DNA from: an uncultured Pseudomonadota bacterium
GTDB taxonomy: Bacteria; Myxococcota_A; UBA796; SXON01
Direction: 5' to 3'
DNA: 40,392 bases
NCBI GenBank assembly: GCA_903959175.1
Contig: CAJBVW010000116.1
Coordinates: forward strand, 1 to 40,392
Part shown: positions 24,859-33,252 of the stretch, piece by piece
Numbering within the stretch: the first letter of the stretch is position 1
Layout: every line of letters begins with the position of its first letter
Notes under the pieces: model-generated
Told to the model about the DNA's origin: nothing
The model's database searches: none
Seen by the model: only the letters and a program-made list of their open reading frames with translations
Program-made: the position numbers and the translations under genes

Positions 24859-25581
24859 ATGACACCCTTCCTTTCCAGCCGTTGGTCCGACATCTTCATT
24901 CAGACGTGGGCCGTTCCCGAGGCTCAGCTCCGGCCGTTCCTGCTGCCCGAGATGGTGCCGGATCGGTGGGACGGAGACGCGCTCGTGAGCCTCATGGCCC
25001 TGGACATGATCGACAACCGGCTCTTCGGGATGCGGCTCCCGGGGCGCCGGCGGATCCCCGAGGTGTCGCTGAAGATCCACGTCCGGGACGGGCGCCGTCG
25101 CGGGGTCACCACCGTCCGGACGTTCGTGCCGCGCCCGATGATGGCCGGGATGAGCCGGCTCACGGTCAACGAGCCGGTGCTGGCCGTGCCGTACCACCGC
25201 GGCGGGGAGGAGCACGAGCTGCGCTTCGGCGGGCGCACCCACCGCATCGCCTGGACCGCCGTGGGAGACCCCGCCATGCCACCCGAAGGTGGCTTCGAGG
25301 ACTTCCTCATCAATGCCCCGTGGTTGTTTGGGAAACACTGGTCCGGCATCCCGCTCTCCCAGCGGCTGGAGCACCCCCGGTGGCCGGTGTGGACCGACGT
25401 GCGCGCGCGCCTCGACGTCGACCCGGTGGCCCTCTTCGGGGAGCACTGGCAGATCCTCGCGGCCACCGCCCCGCGGCGGACGTTCGTGGCCCAGGGCTCC
25501 GAGGTGGAGGTCCACGCGTTCGCGGGCTTCATCGAGGGGCAACGGGCCGCGCGCCCCGGCACCACCCCCGCGCCTGCGTAG
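24859..25581 (+). CDS. DUF2071 (YqjF-like) protein
   Basis: The product is 240 residues, cytoplasmic, with no signal peptide. It follows the DUF2071 plan: RWSDIFIQTWAVPEAQLRPFLLPE at the start, then DRWDGDALVSLMALDM, PEVSLKIHVRDG near residue 70, TFVPRPMMAG and an AVPYHRGG segment. The domain folds like acetoacetate decarboxylase, but its function is unknown. The start is ATG 24859 (MTPFLSSRWSD); the longer frame to 24727 overlaps the divergent gene. Its stop codon abuts the stop of the convergent glycosyltransferase gene with no gap. Confidence 0.75.
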   Translation: MTPFLSSRWSDIFIQTWAVPEAQLRPFLLPEMVPDRWDGDALVSLMALDMIDNRLFGMRLPGRRRIPEVSLKIHVRDGRRRGVTTVRTFVPRPMMAGMSRLTVNEPVLAVPYHRGGEEHELRFGGRTHRIAWTAVGDPAMPPEGGFEDFLINAPWLFGKHWSGIPLSQRLEHPRWPVWTDVRARLDVDPVALFGEHWQILAATAPRRTFVAQGSEVEVHAFAGFIEGQRAARPGTTPAPA

Positions 25582-26580
25582 TCAGCCGTCGAGGATCCGC
25601 GCGGCGACGGCCTCCGCGGCGGCGCTCTCCTCGGGCACCGGCCGCCCGTCCCGCGCGACCGTGGCCCACCGCGCGGCGAGCGCCTCCGCGACGGCCTCGG
25701 CCCCCCTCCCCACCACCTTCACGTCGCCGCGCGCGCGGAGCGCGGCCTCGAGGGACGGCGCCTCGGGGAACACGCCGCGATCTACCCACACGATCGGCGT
25801 GCCGGCGCGCGCGGCCTCCGCGTAGATGCCGTAGCCGGGCTTGGTGAGGAGCGCGTCCGCCCCGGCGACGAGCGCGGGGAACGGCACGTCGTCCACCCAG
25901 CGCACGTCCAGGCGCGGCGAGGGCGCCATCGGCGGCGCGAGGAGCCAGGTCACCCCGTCGACCCTCGGTAACCAGCCGTCCACCCCGTCGAGCCCGAAGC
26001 CGCCGAAGCACACGAGCACCGTCCGCGCCGCGACGCGCGCCGGCGCCGCCCGCCGCCCCACCACCCCGAAGGCCGCGATCGACGCGAAGCCGGTCAGGCC
26101 CGGCCCCGGCGCGAGGTAGAGGCCCGGGTGGGGTGCCTGCCACGCGGCGAAGCGCTCGGACCAGCCGGAGAGCGGCGGGTAGTGCCCGTAGGTCCATGCC
26201 CAATCGAAGTTGCCCACGGCGAGGGCGGGCACACCGGCGCGGCGGGCGGCTTCGAGCGCGGGCGGCGCGATGTCGACGACCACGCGGTCGTACCCGGCGA
26301 GCTCCCGCGCCAACGCGTCGATCCGTGCCTCGGACGCCACTTGTTCGAGCCGCGCGAGCGTCTCCGGCACGTCCTCCGTGAGGCTGTCGCGCTGGACAAT
26401 GCCGACGTCCGCGACCCAGGGCACGACTCGGTGCGCGCCCTCCCCCGCGGCCGGCACGAGCGCAGGCGCCGCCGTGTAGATCGTGACCTCGGCGCCGCGC
26501 GCCACGAGCGCGTCGGCGATCACGAGCTGCCGCGTGAGGTGGCCGAAGCCGTGGGCGGAACACACGGTGGCGATGCGCAT
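25582..26580 (-). CDS. GT-B glycosyltransferase-like protein (MurG/GT1-like)
   Basis: The product is 332 residues. The start MRIATVCSAHGFGHLTRQLV is the glycine-rich loop typical of GT-B enzymes such as MurG and of the glycosyltransferase-like N-terminal domain of plant L-arabinokinases. The C-terminal half has VLVCFGGFGLDG, then VDDVPFPALVAGADALLTKP and the donor-site-like KPGYGIYAEAARAGTPIVWV near residue 245. It probably transfers a sugar from a nucleotide donor, or binds one, but the acceptor is unknown. The start is ATG 26580. It diverges from a lipoprotein gene across only 38 bp, and no gene is linked downstream. Confidence 0.74.
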   Translation of the reverse strand: MRIATVCSAHGFGHLTRQLVIADALVARGAEVTIYTAAPALVPAAGEGAHRVVPWVADVGIVQRDSLTEDVPETLARLEQVASEARIDALARELAGYDRVVVDIAPPALEAARRAGVPALAVGNFDWAWTYGHYPPLSGWSERFAAWQAPHPGLYLAPGPGLTGFASIAAFGVVGRRAAPARVAARTVLVCFGGFGLDGVDGWLPRVDGVTWLLAPPMAPSPRLDVRWVDDVPFPALVAGADALLTKPGYGIYAEAARAGTPIVWVDRGVFPEAPSLEAALRARGDVKVVGRGAEAVAEALAARWATVARDGRPVPEESAAAEAVAARILDG

Positions 26581-26618
26581 GAGGACGACCCCTATCCGTG
26601 TGCTACGATCGGCGCGCC

Positions 26619-27155
26619 ATGACGCTCCGTGCCCACGCGCTCGCCGCCCTCGCCCTCCTCCCCGCGCTCCTCGGCGGCTGTATCCCGCCGACCTTCCCGG
26701 AGGACACCCTCCCCATCTACGAGGAACGCCCGGTCGAAGCCACGTTCGACGCCACGAAGAGCGCCGTATGGGAGGCGACGCTCGAGGTGTTCTCCGACCT
26801 CTACCCGCTCGACACGATCGACAAGGAGCGCGGCTTCCTCTCGACCGAGTGGGTCGTCGGCGCGTCCGACTACATCTTCAACGTCTACTCCGGCACCCGC
26901 ATCCCCGAGAAGGTGCGCTTCCGGATGACGATCGACGTGGGCGACAAGTCCGGCCGCCCGCTGGTGCGCGTGCGCAACCACGAGCAGGTCGAGAAGGACA
27001 TCATCTCGGCGAACCTCGAGTTCACGGGGTCCATCTACGAGTGGATCGACGTACCGACGAGCAGCCGCAAGGAGCGGGAAGCGCTCGAGCGTATCGCGAC
27101 GAGGCTCGAGCGGGGCCGCGGGCGCTCGAAGGCCGACGTCGACCTCCGCGAGTAA
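26619..27155 (+). CDS. BamC-like envelope lipoprotein
   Basis: The product is 178 residues with a lipoprotein signal peptide ending in LLGGC (Cys21). The mature part contains VEATFDATKSAVWEATLEVF, then DTIDKERGFLSTEWVVGAS and a long beta region VRFRMTIDVGDKSGRPLVRV, ending in a charged helix. This resembles lipoproteins with a helix-grip fold such as BamC, where a D-x-x-x-G-x-x-x-T-x-W segment recurs. A role in outer-membrane assembly is possible but not shown. The start is ATG 26619; the extension to 26598 adds residues with no signal character. A TACGAT hexamer about 15 nt upstream could be a -10 box. Confidence 0.68.
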   Translation: MTLRAHALAALALLPALLGGCIPPTFPEDTLPIYEERPVEATFDATKSAVWEATLEVFSDLYPLDTIDKERGFLSTEWVVGASDYIFNVYSGTRIPEKVRFRMTIDVGDKSGRPLVRVRNHEQVEKDIISANLEFTGSIYEWIDVPTSSRKEREALERIATRLERGRGRSKADVDLRE

Positions 27156-27177
27156 CGGGCGGTCGAAGGGGGCGACC

Positions 27178-27200
27178 CCGGCGCTCACGAGGAGCGCCGG
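27178..27200. terminator. 9 bp stem hairpin between convergent genes
   Basis: CCGGCGCTC at 27178-27186 is perfectly complementary to GAGCGCCGG at 27192-27200, with loop ACGAG. It lies between the lipoprotein and leucine dehydrogenase genes, which converge. It probably acts as a bidirectional terminator, although there is no T-tract. Confidence 0.5.
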
Positions 27201-27214
27201 AGCCCCGCCGCCGA

Positions 27215-28270
27215 TCAGACGTACAGACGCTTGAGCCGGCCCACCGCCTCGATCCGCTCCTCGGCAACCTTGTTGGCGGCGCGGATGGTCGTGGTGGACT
27301 CGGACTTGGCCTTGTTGATGATGCGCTTGACCGTGTTGAAGATCGCGGCGGCGTCGCCCATGGCCTTCTCGCGGCTCTGCTGCTTGAGCTCGGCGCACAC
27401 GTTGATGAGGCCGCCCGCGTTGATGACGTAGTCTGGCGCGTAGGTGATGCCGCGCTCGGAGAGGGCCTCGCCGTCGCGGGTCTCGTCGTCGAGCACGTTG
27501 TTGGCGCCGCCGGCGATGATCGGGGCCTTGATCATCGGGATGGTGCGGGTGTTGATGATGCCGCCGATCGCGCACGGGGCGATGACGTCGCAGTTGGCGC
27601 GGTAGAACTCGTCGCCCTCGAGGACGCTGCCGCCGAACTCCTCCACGACGCGCGCGAGGCGCTTCTGGCTGATGTCCGCGTAGAGGAGCGAGGCGCCGCC
27701 CTCGTGCAGGAACTTCGCGAGGTAGTAGCCCACGTTCCCGACGCCCTGGATGGCGATGGTGCGGCCGGCGACGTCGGGCGATCCGTAGATGACCTCGAGG
27801 CAGGCGCGGATGCCGTGGTAGCAGCCCCAGGCGGTGACGGGCGAGGGATCGCCGGAGCCGCCGCCGGAGCCGGTGACCCACTTGGTCTCGCGGCGGATGT
27901 TGTCCATGTCCTCGACGGAGGTGTTCATGTCCTCCGCCGTGATGTAGCGGCCGCCGAGCGACTGCACGTGGCGACCGAAGGCGCGCATCATGGGCTCGGA
28001 CTTCATCGCCGGGTCGCCGATGATGACGGCCTTGCCGCCGCCGAGATCGAGGCCGGCAACCGCCGCCTTGTAGGTCATGCCGCGGGAGAGGCGGAGCACG
28101 TCGCGCACCGCGTCGGCCTCGGACGCGTAGTCGTAGAGGCGGGTGCCGCCGAGCGCGGGGCCGAGCGTCGTGTTGTGGACGGCGATGATGGCGCGCAGGC
28201 CCACGTCGTCGTTCCGGCAGAAGAGGATCTGCTCGTGATCGTAGGAAGAGAGCTGCTCGAAGATCGACAT
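27215..28270 (-). CDS. Leucine dehydrogenase (Glu/Leu/Phe/Val dehydrogenase family)
   Basis: The product is 351 residues, close to characterised leucine dehydrogenases. The substrate-binding Lys68 (GMTYKAAVAG) and catalytic Lys80 (LDLGGGKAVI) fall at the positions known for Bacillus enzymes. The NAD domain has IQGVGNVGYYLAKFL near residue 180 and CAIGGIINTRTIP near 230. It catalyses NAD-dependent reversible oxidative deamination of leucine and other branched-chain amino acids, yielding keto acids. These feed branched-chain fatty acid primers and acyl-CoA breakdown, which fits the acyl-CoA genes at 33925-37936. The start is ATG 28270 with ggag upstream; the longer frame to 28681 overlaps the GT9 gene and is rejected. 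Valine or phenylalanine preference is not excluded. Confidence 0.95.
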   Translation of the reverse strand: MSIFEQLSSYDHEQILFCRNDDVGLRAIIAVHNTTLGPALGGTRLYDYASEADAVRDVLRLSRGMTYKAAVAGLDLGGGKAVIIGDPAMKSEPMMRAFGRHVQSLGGRYITAEDMNTSVEDMDNIRRETKWVTGSGGGSGDPSPVTAWGCYHGIRACLEVIYGSPDVAGRTIAIQGVGNVGYYLAKFLHEGGASLLYADISQKRLARVVEEFGGSVLEGDEFYRANCDVIAPCAIGGIINTRTIPMIKAPIIAGGANNVLDDETRDGEALSERGITYAPDYVINAGGLINVCAELKQQSREKAMGDAAAIFNTVKRIINKAKSESTTTIRAANKVAEERIEAVGRLKRLYV

Positions 28271-28344
28271 GGCCGGCTCCAGAGGGGGCGACGACGTATC
28301 GCGTCCCCCGGGGCGGGTCAGGCCACGGCGGCGTCCGCGTTTCG

Positions 28345-29118
28345 TCAAGTCCGGTGCGTAAAACCTGACGCACTCGAGGATGCGACGGCCCACGCCGCGA
28401 GCGCGTCGGGGGCGGTGTCCCAGGGCCACACCACCGATCCGACCGGCGCCCAACACGCCGGATCCGTCACGCCGAAGACGACGCCCACGCGCGCGCCCGC
28501 CGCCGCGGCGAGGTGGGAGGGGCCGGAGTCGGGGCCGAGCCAGGCGGCGCACCCGGCGGCGAGCGCGACGAGCCCGGGGAGGTCGGGGCACACCGCGTCG
28601 ACCGGCCAGTCCTCCTCGGCCTCGACCGGACCGCGCACCCAGACCACCGGTGCGACGAGCGACTCTGCTACACGACGCCATCGGTCCAGGGGCCAGCGCT
28701 TCTCTTGGCCCCCCGAGCCAGGGGCCAGCACGATCGGCGGCGCGACGAGCGGGGGCGCGAAGACGACGGGGACGCGCGGGCGGCGGTCGAAGGGCAAGCC
28801 GTCGAGGACGCCCGCGTAGTGGTCGACGGCGTGCACGCCGGGGGGCGGGCGCGGGGCGACGGCGCGCACGGGGAGACCGACGGCGCGGAGGGCCTCGGCC
28901 GTGGTGGGGGAGAAGGCGACGGCGACGGTGTAGGCGTGGGGCGGCGCGGCGCCGCGCCAGATCCAGTCGCCCGGGACGAGGGTGGCGCCCGGCGGGAGCA
29001 GCGGCGCGTAGCGCGGGTCGGTCACGACGTGGACCGGGCCCAACGTCGTGAGGGCGCGAAGCACGGGGAGCGAGAGGACGAAGTCGCCGAGGGCGCCCGC
29101 GCGAGCGAAGAGGATCAC
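28345..29118 (-). CDS. GT9 heptosyltransferase-like protein (short form)
   Basis: The product is 257 residues. The GT9 (ADP-heptose:LPS heptosyltransferase) signatures are clear: ILFARAGALGDFVLSLPVLRAL at the N-terminus, PIVLAPGSGGQEKRWPLDRW near residue 130, LGPDSGPSHLAAAAGARVGV near 195 and a final VTDPACWAPVG. At 257 residues it is shorter than typical family members of about 320-350. It would add a heptose or related sugar to LPS core or to another surface glycan. GTG 29118 overlaps the stop of the upstream radical-SAM-like gene (GTGA), so the two are probably translated together. Confidence 0.84.
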   Translation of the reverse strand: MILFARAGALGDFVLSLPVLRALTTLGPVHVVTDPRYAPLLPPGATLVPGDWIWRGAAPPHAYTVAVAFSPTTAEALRAVGLPVRAVAPRPPPGVHAVDHYAGVLDGLPFDRRPRVPVVFAPPLVAPPIVLAPGSGGQEKRWPLDRWRRVAESLVAPVVWVRGPVEAEEDWPVDAVCPDLPGLVALAAGCAAWLGPDSGPSHLAAAAGARVGVVFGVTDPACWAPVGSVVWPWDTAPDALAAWAVASSSASGFTHRT

Positions 29119-30002
29119 GGCTCGAAGGGCCGGAGCGGCGGGTTGCCGGGGCGGCCGCCCCACGCGGGGAAGAAGCCGTCGCAGGCGCCGTCCGCCGCGC
29201 AGAAGCGGCAGGCGTCCGCCTTGGCGAAGGAGACGACGCTGGGAAAGAAGAGGAGCGCGGCGTCCTTCTGGTGGTCGGCGTCGACGTACCAGCGGTTCTG
29301 GCTCTTGCGGACGAGGCGCGCGTGGGCCGGGATCCAGCAGGCCGGCAGGCCCTTCACGGAGACGGCGGGGCCGCGGCCCTCCACCTCGGGGAGCGCGGCG
29401 ACGAGCGCGGCGACGGCGGCCGGAACGGGAGGAGGCCCCTGCCCTTCCGGCGGGAGGTCCCCGGGCGGGAACGGGTAGGTGAAGGTGACGGACGCGGCGC
29501 CGCCGTCCCGCGCGAGGGCCGCCGCGGTGGCGGCGAACGGGAGTGCCGTCGTGACCAGCGGGATGTTCGCGTCGATGGGGACGCCCGCGCGGCGCGCGCC
29601 ATCCAGGGCCGCGGCGAGGGCGACGGGTTCGGCGCCGCCGGGGCCGAGGCGCACGGGGAGGACGTAGCGGTCCACCCCCGCGATCGGCGCGAGCCCGGCG
29701 AGGTCCTCGAGGCCGACGTGCAGGATTACCCTCCCGACGCCTAGGCCGCGCGCGAGCGCGAGCAGCTCGACGAGATCGGGGCGCGCGGGCACGCCGTGGC
29801 CGGAGAGGACGAGGGCGTCCACCGGGAGGCCGCGCGTGCTGGCCGCGGTGAACCAGCGCAGGTTGGCAGCCACCTCTTCCGTGGAGAGGCTCCGCGACGG
29901 CGGCGGGGCCCCCGCGGGTACCCGATCCGGGTACCCGCGGTGGAGCCGGATCTGCAAGGTGCGCGGCCGCGGGACCGCGCCGGCGGGCGTCCAGGCGAGC
30001 AT
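29115..30002 (-). CDS. Radical-SAM-like protein lacking the CxxxCxxC motif
   Basis: The product is 295 residues. The body follows a radical SAM barrel: LSTEEVAANLRWF, then VDALVLSGHGVPARPDLVEL (matching the usual SGGEP-x-x-x-P-x-L-x-E-L strand-helix), VGRVILHVG, and a later SVTFTYPFPPGD. The C-terminus has GLPACW and CRFCAADGACDGFFPAW, a SPASM-like or auxiliary-cluster cysteine set. At the N-terminus, where CxxxCxxC should bind the catalytic iron-sulphur cluster, the sequence LQIRLHRGYPDRVPAG has no cysteine. It is therefore either an inactive homologue or a new use of the fold. It overlaps the GT9 gene by GTGA, hinting at a role in glycan or envelope modification. The assignment is by pattern. 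Confidence 0.6.
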   Translation of the reverse strand: MLAWTPAGAVPRPRTLQIRLHRGYPDRVPAGAPPPSRSLSTEEVAANLRWFTAASTRGLPVDALVLSGHGVPARPDLVELLALARGLGVGRVILHVGLEDLAGLAPIAGVDRYVLPVRLGPGGAEPVALAAALDGARRAGVPIDANIPLVTTALPFAATAAALARDGGAASVTFTYPFPPGDLPPEGQGPPPVPAAVAALVAALPEVEGRGPAVSVKGLPACWIPAHARLVRKSQNRWYVDADHQKDAALLFFPSVVSFAKADACRFCAADGACDGFFPAWGGRPGNPPLRPFEP

Positions 30003-30044
30003 GCCGACCGCTTAGCCCGGCGCCGACGCGACCGGAGCGGCGGT

Positions 30045-30566
30045 TCAGGCCACGCGCACCGAGGCGCAGCCGGCGAGCTCCCACTGGACCATGAAGTCGC
30101 CGAGGTCGATCGTTCGGTTCTCGTCCTTGTCGTCCCAGGGGTTGGGGTCCATCACGCGGGCGGCCTCGTCGAAGGACTCGACGAGCACCCAGTGGCGGGC
30201 GACCTCGCCGTCGGGCTGGCGATCGATGATGACGGCCAGCCAGGGCACGTGGTTGCCGAAGTGGGCGCGCCGGATGGCGGTGGCGCGCGCGGCGCGGTCG
30301 GCGCCCGCGCCGAGGTCGGTGTGGACGTGGTCGTCCCCGAGGAGGGCGCGCAGGGCGGCGACGACGTCCTCCACGCGGGCGCCGGAGAGGCGGGCCTGCA
30401 CGGCGGTGACGAGGGCGTTGCCGAGGGTCTCGACGGGGGCGCCGCCGGCGTCGAACGCGGCGCACGCGGACTCGACCGCGGGGTCGGCCAGGGTGAGGCC
30501 CGCCCGACGCACGAGGAAGAGGAAGGTGGCGAGGGTCACGGCGAGGGACGCGTCGGGCGTGTGCAC
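30045..30566 (-). CDS. C39-like (papain-fold) protein of unknown function
   Basis: The product is 173 residues, mainly soluble. The C-terminal half contains HFGNHVPWLAVIIDRQPDG, then VARHWVLVESFDEAARVMDP and IDLGDFMVQWELAG. This is the order seen in peptidase C39-like proteins: a catalytic-type His before W-x-x-V, an Asp-Pro after the next strand, then a D-x-F/x-x-x-W helix. The upstream half is helical, and its only cysteine is in ESACAAFDAG near residue 36, so the nucleophile is uncertain. No signal peptide is obvious. The start is GTG 30566, with a CCGGTTAGA motif 24 nt upstream. It diverges from the phosphatase-fold lipoprotein gene across 115 bp. Confidence 0.52.
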   Translation of the reverse strand: MHTPDASLAVTLATFLFLVRRAGLTLADPAVESACAAFDAGGAPVETLGNALVTAVQARLSGARVEDVVAALRALLGDDHVHTDLGAGADRAARATAIRRAHFGNHVPWLAVIIDRQPDGEVARHWVLVESFDEAARVMDPNPWDDKDENRTIDLGDFMVQWELAGCASVRVA

Positions 30567-30590
30567 GGGGGCTCCGGATGGAAGGGACGG

Positions 30591-30599
30591 TCTAACCGG
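30591..30599 (-). promoter_or_regulatory. CCGGTTAGA promoter-like motif before the C39-like gene
   Basis: This is an exact minus-strand copy of CCGGTTAGA with 24 nt between it and the GTG at 30566. The opposite gene has a near-copy at 30648, so both divergent promoters may use the same element. Confidence 0.42.
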
Positions 30600-30647
30600 G
30601 AAGAGCGCCCGGCGTCCGCCTCTCGGAGCACGGCGGAGGGGGACGGC

Positions 30648-30656
30648 GGGTTAGGA
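30648..30656 (+). promoter_or_regulatory. Variant promoter-like motif before the sulfatase-fold gene
   Basis: The plus strand reads GGGTTAGGA, 25 nt before the GTG at 30682. It differs from CCGGTTAGA at a few positions but has the same spacing and core GTTAG. Confidence 0.32.
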
Positions 30657-30681
30657 GAGGGACTGCTCGAGCGGAGGCGCG

Positions 30682-33237
30682 GTGGGAAGTCGGGACTGGC
30701 GGTGTGGACGGCCCTTCGCCGCGCGGATCCTCGTCGGCGCGCTGACGGTGCTCGCGGCCTGCGGAGGCGAGCCCGCGGCGACCGTGCTGCCGCCGCCCCC
30801 GAAGGACCTCCCCGCCCTCGGCCTCACCGAGCCCGCGCACACCCTCGCGTGGCGCGGCCTCGACGTGCTCGACGCCGCCACCATCACCCTCCCCGCCCCC
30901 GACGCCGCCGCGCCCGTCCAGAACGGCATCTTTCGCCTCACCGGCATCTGGACGGACACCGGCCACTCCGTCGGCCGCCTCCACGTCTTCGCGCACCCCC
31001 TCCCCTTCGTCACCGACATGCCGCGCCCGAACTACGCCCCGATGGGCGCGCGGCTGTTCCGCGGCGACACCGAGCTCCCCTTCGTCAACGATCCCGAAGA
31101 CCTGCGCGGTGGCGGCTGGCGCATCGAGGACGGCAAGGTCCAGGTGCTCACGCTGGAGCACCCCGAGCGCTGGTCGACGCCCCCGCGCCTCGAGGTGAAG
31201 GAGCTCGCGGCGGAGTCCGCTCGGCGGCGCTGGTCTGGTGTCGGGAGCGCAGTCGCGTTCGTGCGCACGGGGGTGACGGTGGGCGGCATCTCCCGGCCGG
31301 GCTTCCAGCTCCCGCCCGGGGGCGAGGTCCGCTTCGCGGTCGACATCCCGGCGGACGCCACGCTCGATTTCGGCCTCGCGGAGCTTCCCGCGCTCCTCCC
31401 CGGCGACTCCCTGGGGAGCACCACCGTCGGATGGTCGATCGACGGCGCCCCCGTCGGGAGCGAGGCCGTGGCCGGCGGCGCCGCGCCGAGCGACCACCGC
31501 GCCGACCTCGCGAAGTGGGCGGGCAAGAAGGTCGACCTCAGCTTCCGCGCCGAGCCTGGGGGCGCCACGAACGCCGTCGTCACCGCGCCCGTGCTCACCG
31601 TGCGCACCGGCCGCGCGCCCCGCCACGTCGTGGTCGTCGGCATCGACACCCTGCGCCAGGACGCCCTCGGCCTCTACGGCTACGGCCGCGACACCTCCCC
31701 CGAGCTCGACGCGTGGGCCGCGCAGTCCGTCGTGTTCGACGCCGCGTGGGCGCCCGCCCCGCGCACCCGCCCGTCGTTCCGCACCGCGCTCACCGGGCGC
31801 TACCCCCTCGCCGCGGCGGACGCGCCCACCGTCGCGGAGGCCTTCGCCGCCAACGGCTTCCGCACCGCGGGCGTCGTGGCGAACGTGCACCTCGTGCCTC
31901 GCTTCGGCTTCAACGACGGCTTCGACCACTGGCAGTACGAGAACGGCGCGAAGGCGGACGTGCAGATCGAGCGCGCCCTCGCCTGGCAGGAGGCCCACGC
32001 GGACGAGGACACCTTCCTGTTCCTCCACCTGATGGACCCCCACACCTTCTACGACGCGCCCGAGCCCTACAACAGCCGCTTCCACGCGGGGAAGACGGCG
32101 CCGGATCGCCTGCCCGTGGACTACGAGCGGTGGCAGATCTACCGCGTGATGGACGAGGCCTGGTTCGGCGACGCCCACCGCTCGTGGATCCGCGAGGCCT
32201 ACGACGGCGAGGTCGCCTACACGAGCGCCGCCCTCGCGCGCTTCCTCGGCCGCGTCGAGGCCCTCCCTGGGCGCACGCTCACCGCCGTACACTCCGACCA
32301 CGGCGAGGAGTTCTGGGATCACGGCGCCTTCGAGCACAACCACACGCTCTACGAGGAGCTCGTGCGCGCGGTGCTGTGGATCCACGCGCCGGGCGGCCAG
32401 TCGGGCGGCACGCGCGTCGCCGCGCCGGTCGGCCTCATCGACCTCGTCCCCACCCTCCTCGACCTCGTCGGGCTCCCGCCGGTCGAGACGGACGGCCGCT
32501 CCCTCGCCGCCTTCGTCGACCCCACCCGCGCCGCCGAGCGCGCCGACCTCACGACGGCGCTCAGCGCCCGGCCCCTCATGATCGGGCACCTGATGTTCGG
32601 CCGCGAGCGCTGGGCCGTCGTCTCCGAGGGGTGGAAGTACATCCTCCACACGGGCTCGGGGCAGGAGGAGGCCTACGACCTCACGGCCGACCGCAAGGAG
32701 GCCCACGACCGCGTCGCCGACGCCCCCGCGGGCCGGATCGACGCCCTCCGCGCGGCCATGGCGACCGCGTCCGGCTGGCCCGTGCGCCCCGGCTGGCGCC
32801 TGAAGATGGACGGGCCCCGCCGCCCCGTCCTCCTCACGTTCGACGGCCCGATCGCCACCGCCGGCATCATCGATCCGGAGGCCGAGCGCCCCGCGCGCGC
32901 CAACCTCGAGTGGGGCGAGCTCCCCGCCGTGACCGTCGCCGAGGTCGGCGCCGTCGAGCTCAGCGCGGATCGGCGCAGCGTCCGCTTCCTCGCCGGGCCC
33001 CGCGCCTCCGGCCACCGCATCTACGTGAGCTGCGACGGCGCCTGCCCCCTCGGCACCGTCACCGTCGGCAACCTGAGCGCCGCGCTCACGCCCGGCATGC
33101 TCGCGCTCGGCGAGCTCCGGATGGAGGCGCAGCCGGGGACGCTCCTCCAGGTGCCGACGACGGACGAGGACCTCGCCGCGCCAGAGAGCGGCCAGATGCA
33201 GGCGCTCCAGGCGCTCGGCTACGTCGACTCGGACTGA
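30682..33237 (+). CDS. Alkaline-phosphatase/sulfatase-fold lipoprotein
   Basis: The product is 851 residues with a lipoprotein signal ending in VLAAC (Cys27). After a beta-rich N-terminal region of about 285 residues comes a sulfatase-superfamily domain: VVVVGIDTLRQDALGLYGYG (metal-binding Asp near residue 321), then the nucleophile region RTRPSFRTALTG near 362, and SDHGEEFWDHG near 539. The expected nucleophile position is Thr, not the Cys or Ser of formylglycine sulfatases, so a phosphatase or phosphoethanolamine-transferase-like activity is more likely than sulfate release. About 240 residues of further domains follow. The start is GTG 30682, with ggagg 4 nt upstream. It should face the periplasm or cell surface; the substrate is unknown. 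Confidence 0.87.
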   Translation: MGSRDWRCGRPFAARILVGALTVLAACGGEPAATVLPPPPKDLPALGLTEPAHTLAWRGLDVLDAATITLPAPDAAAPVQNGIFRLTGIWTDTGHSVGRLHVFAHPLPFVTDMPRPNYAPMGARLFRGDTELPFVNDPEDLRGGGWRIEDGKVQVLTLEHPERWSTPPRLEVKELAAESARRRWSGVGSAVAFVRTGVTVGGISRPGFQLPPGGEVRFAVDIPADATLDFGLAELPALLPGDSLGSTTVGWSIDGAPVGSEAVAGGAAPSDHRADLAKWAGKKVDLSFRAEPGGATNAVVTAPVLTVRTGRAPRHVVVVGIDTLRQDALGLYGYGRDTSPELDAWAAQSVVFDAAWAPAPRTRPSFRTALTGRYPLAAADAPTVAEAFAANGFRTAGVVANVHLVPRFGFNDGFDHWQYENGAKADVQIERALAWQEAHADEDTFLFLHLMDPHTFYDAPEPYNSRFHAGKTAPDRLPVDYERWQIYRVMDEAWFGDAHRSWIREAYDGEVAYTSAALARFLGRVEALPGRTLTAVHSDHGEEFWDHGAFEHNHTLYEELVRAVLWIHAPGGQSGGTRVAAPVGLIDLVPTLLDLVGLPPVETDGRSLAAFVDPTRAAERADLTTALSARPLMIGHLMFGRERWAVVSEGWKYILHTGSGQEEAYDLTADRKEAHDRVADAPAGRIDALRAAMATASGWPVRPGWRLKMDGPRRPVLLTFDGPIATAGIIDPEAERPARANLEWGELPAVTVAEVGAVELSADRRSVRFLAGPRASGHRIYVSCDGACPLGTVTVGNLSAALTPGMLALGELRMEAQPGTLLQVPTTDEDLAAPESGQMQALQALGYVDSD

Positions 33238-33252
33238 CGCCGGGCGCGCGGC

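Noticed and set aside
28271-28344. Possible riboswitch or attenuator before leucine dehydrogenase
   Set aside because: The leader has an imperfect GC-rich hairpin but is short and lacks a recognisable aptamer or leader peptide rich in branched-chain codons.
30682-33237. Formylglycine-dependent sulfatase
   Set aside because: The CxPxR or SxPxR activation motif is not present; Thr is at that position.
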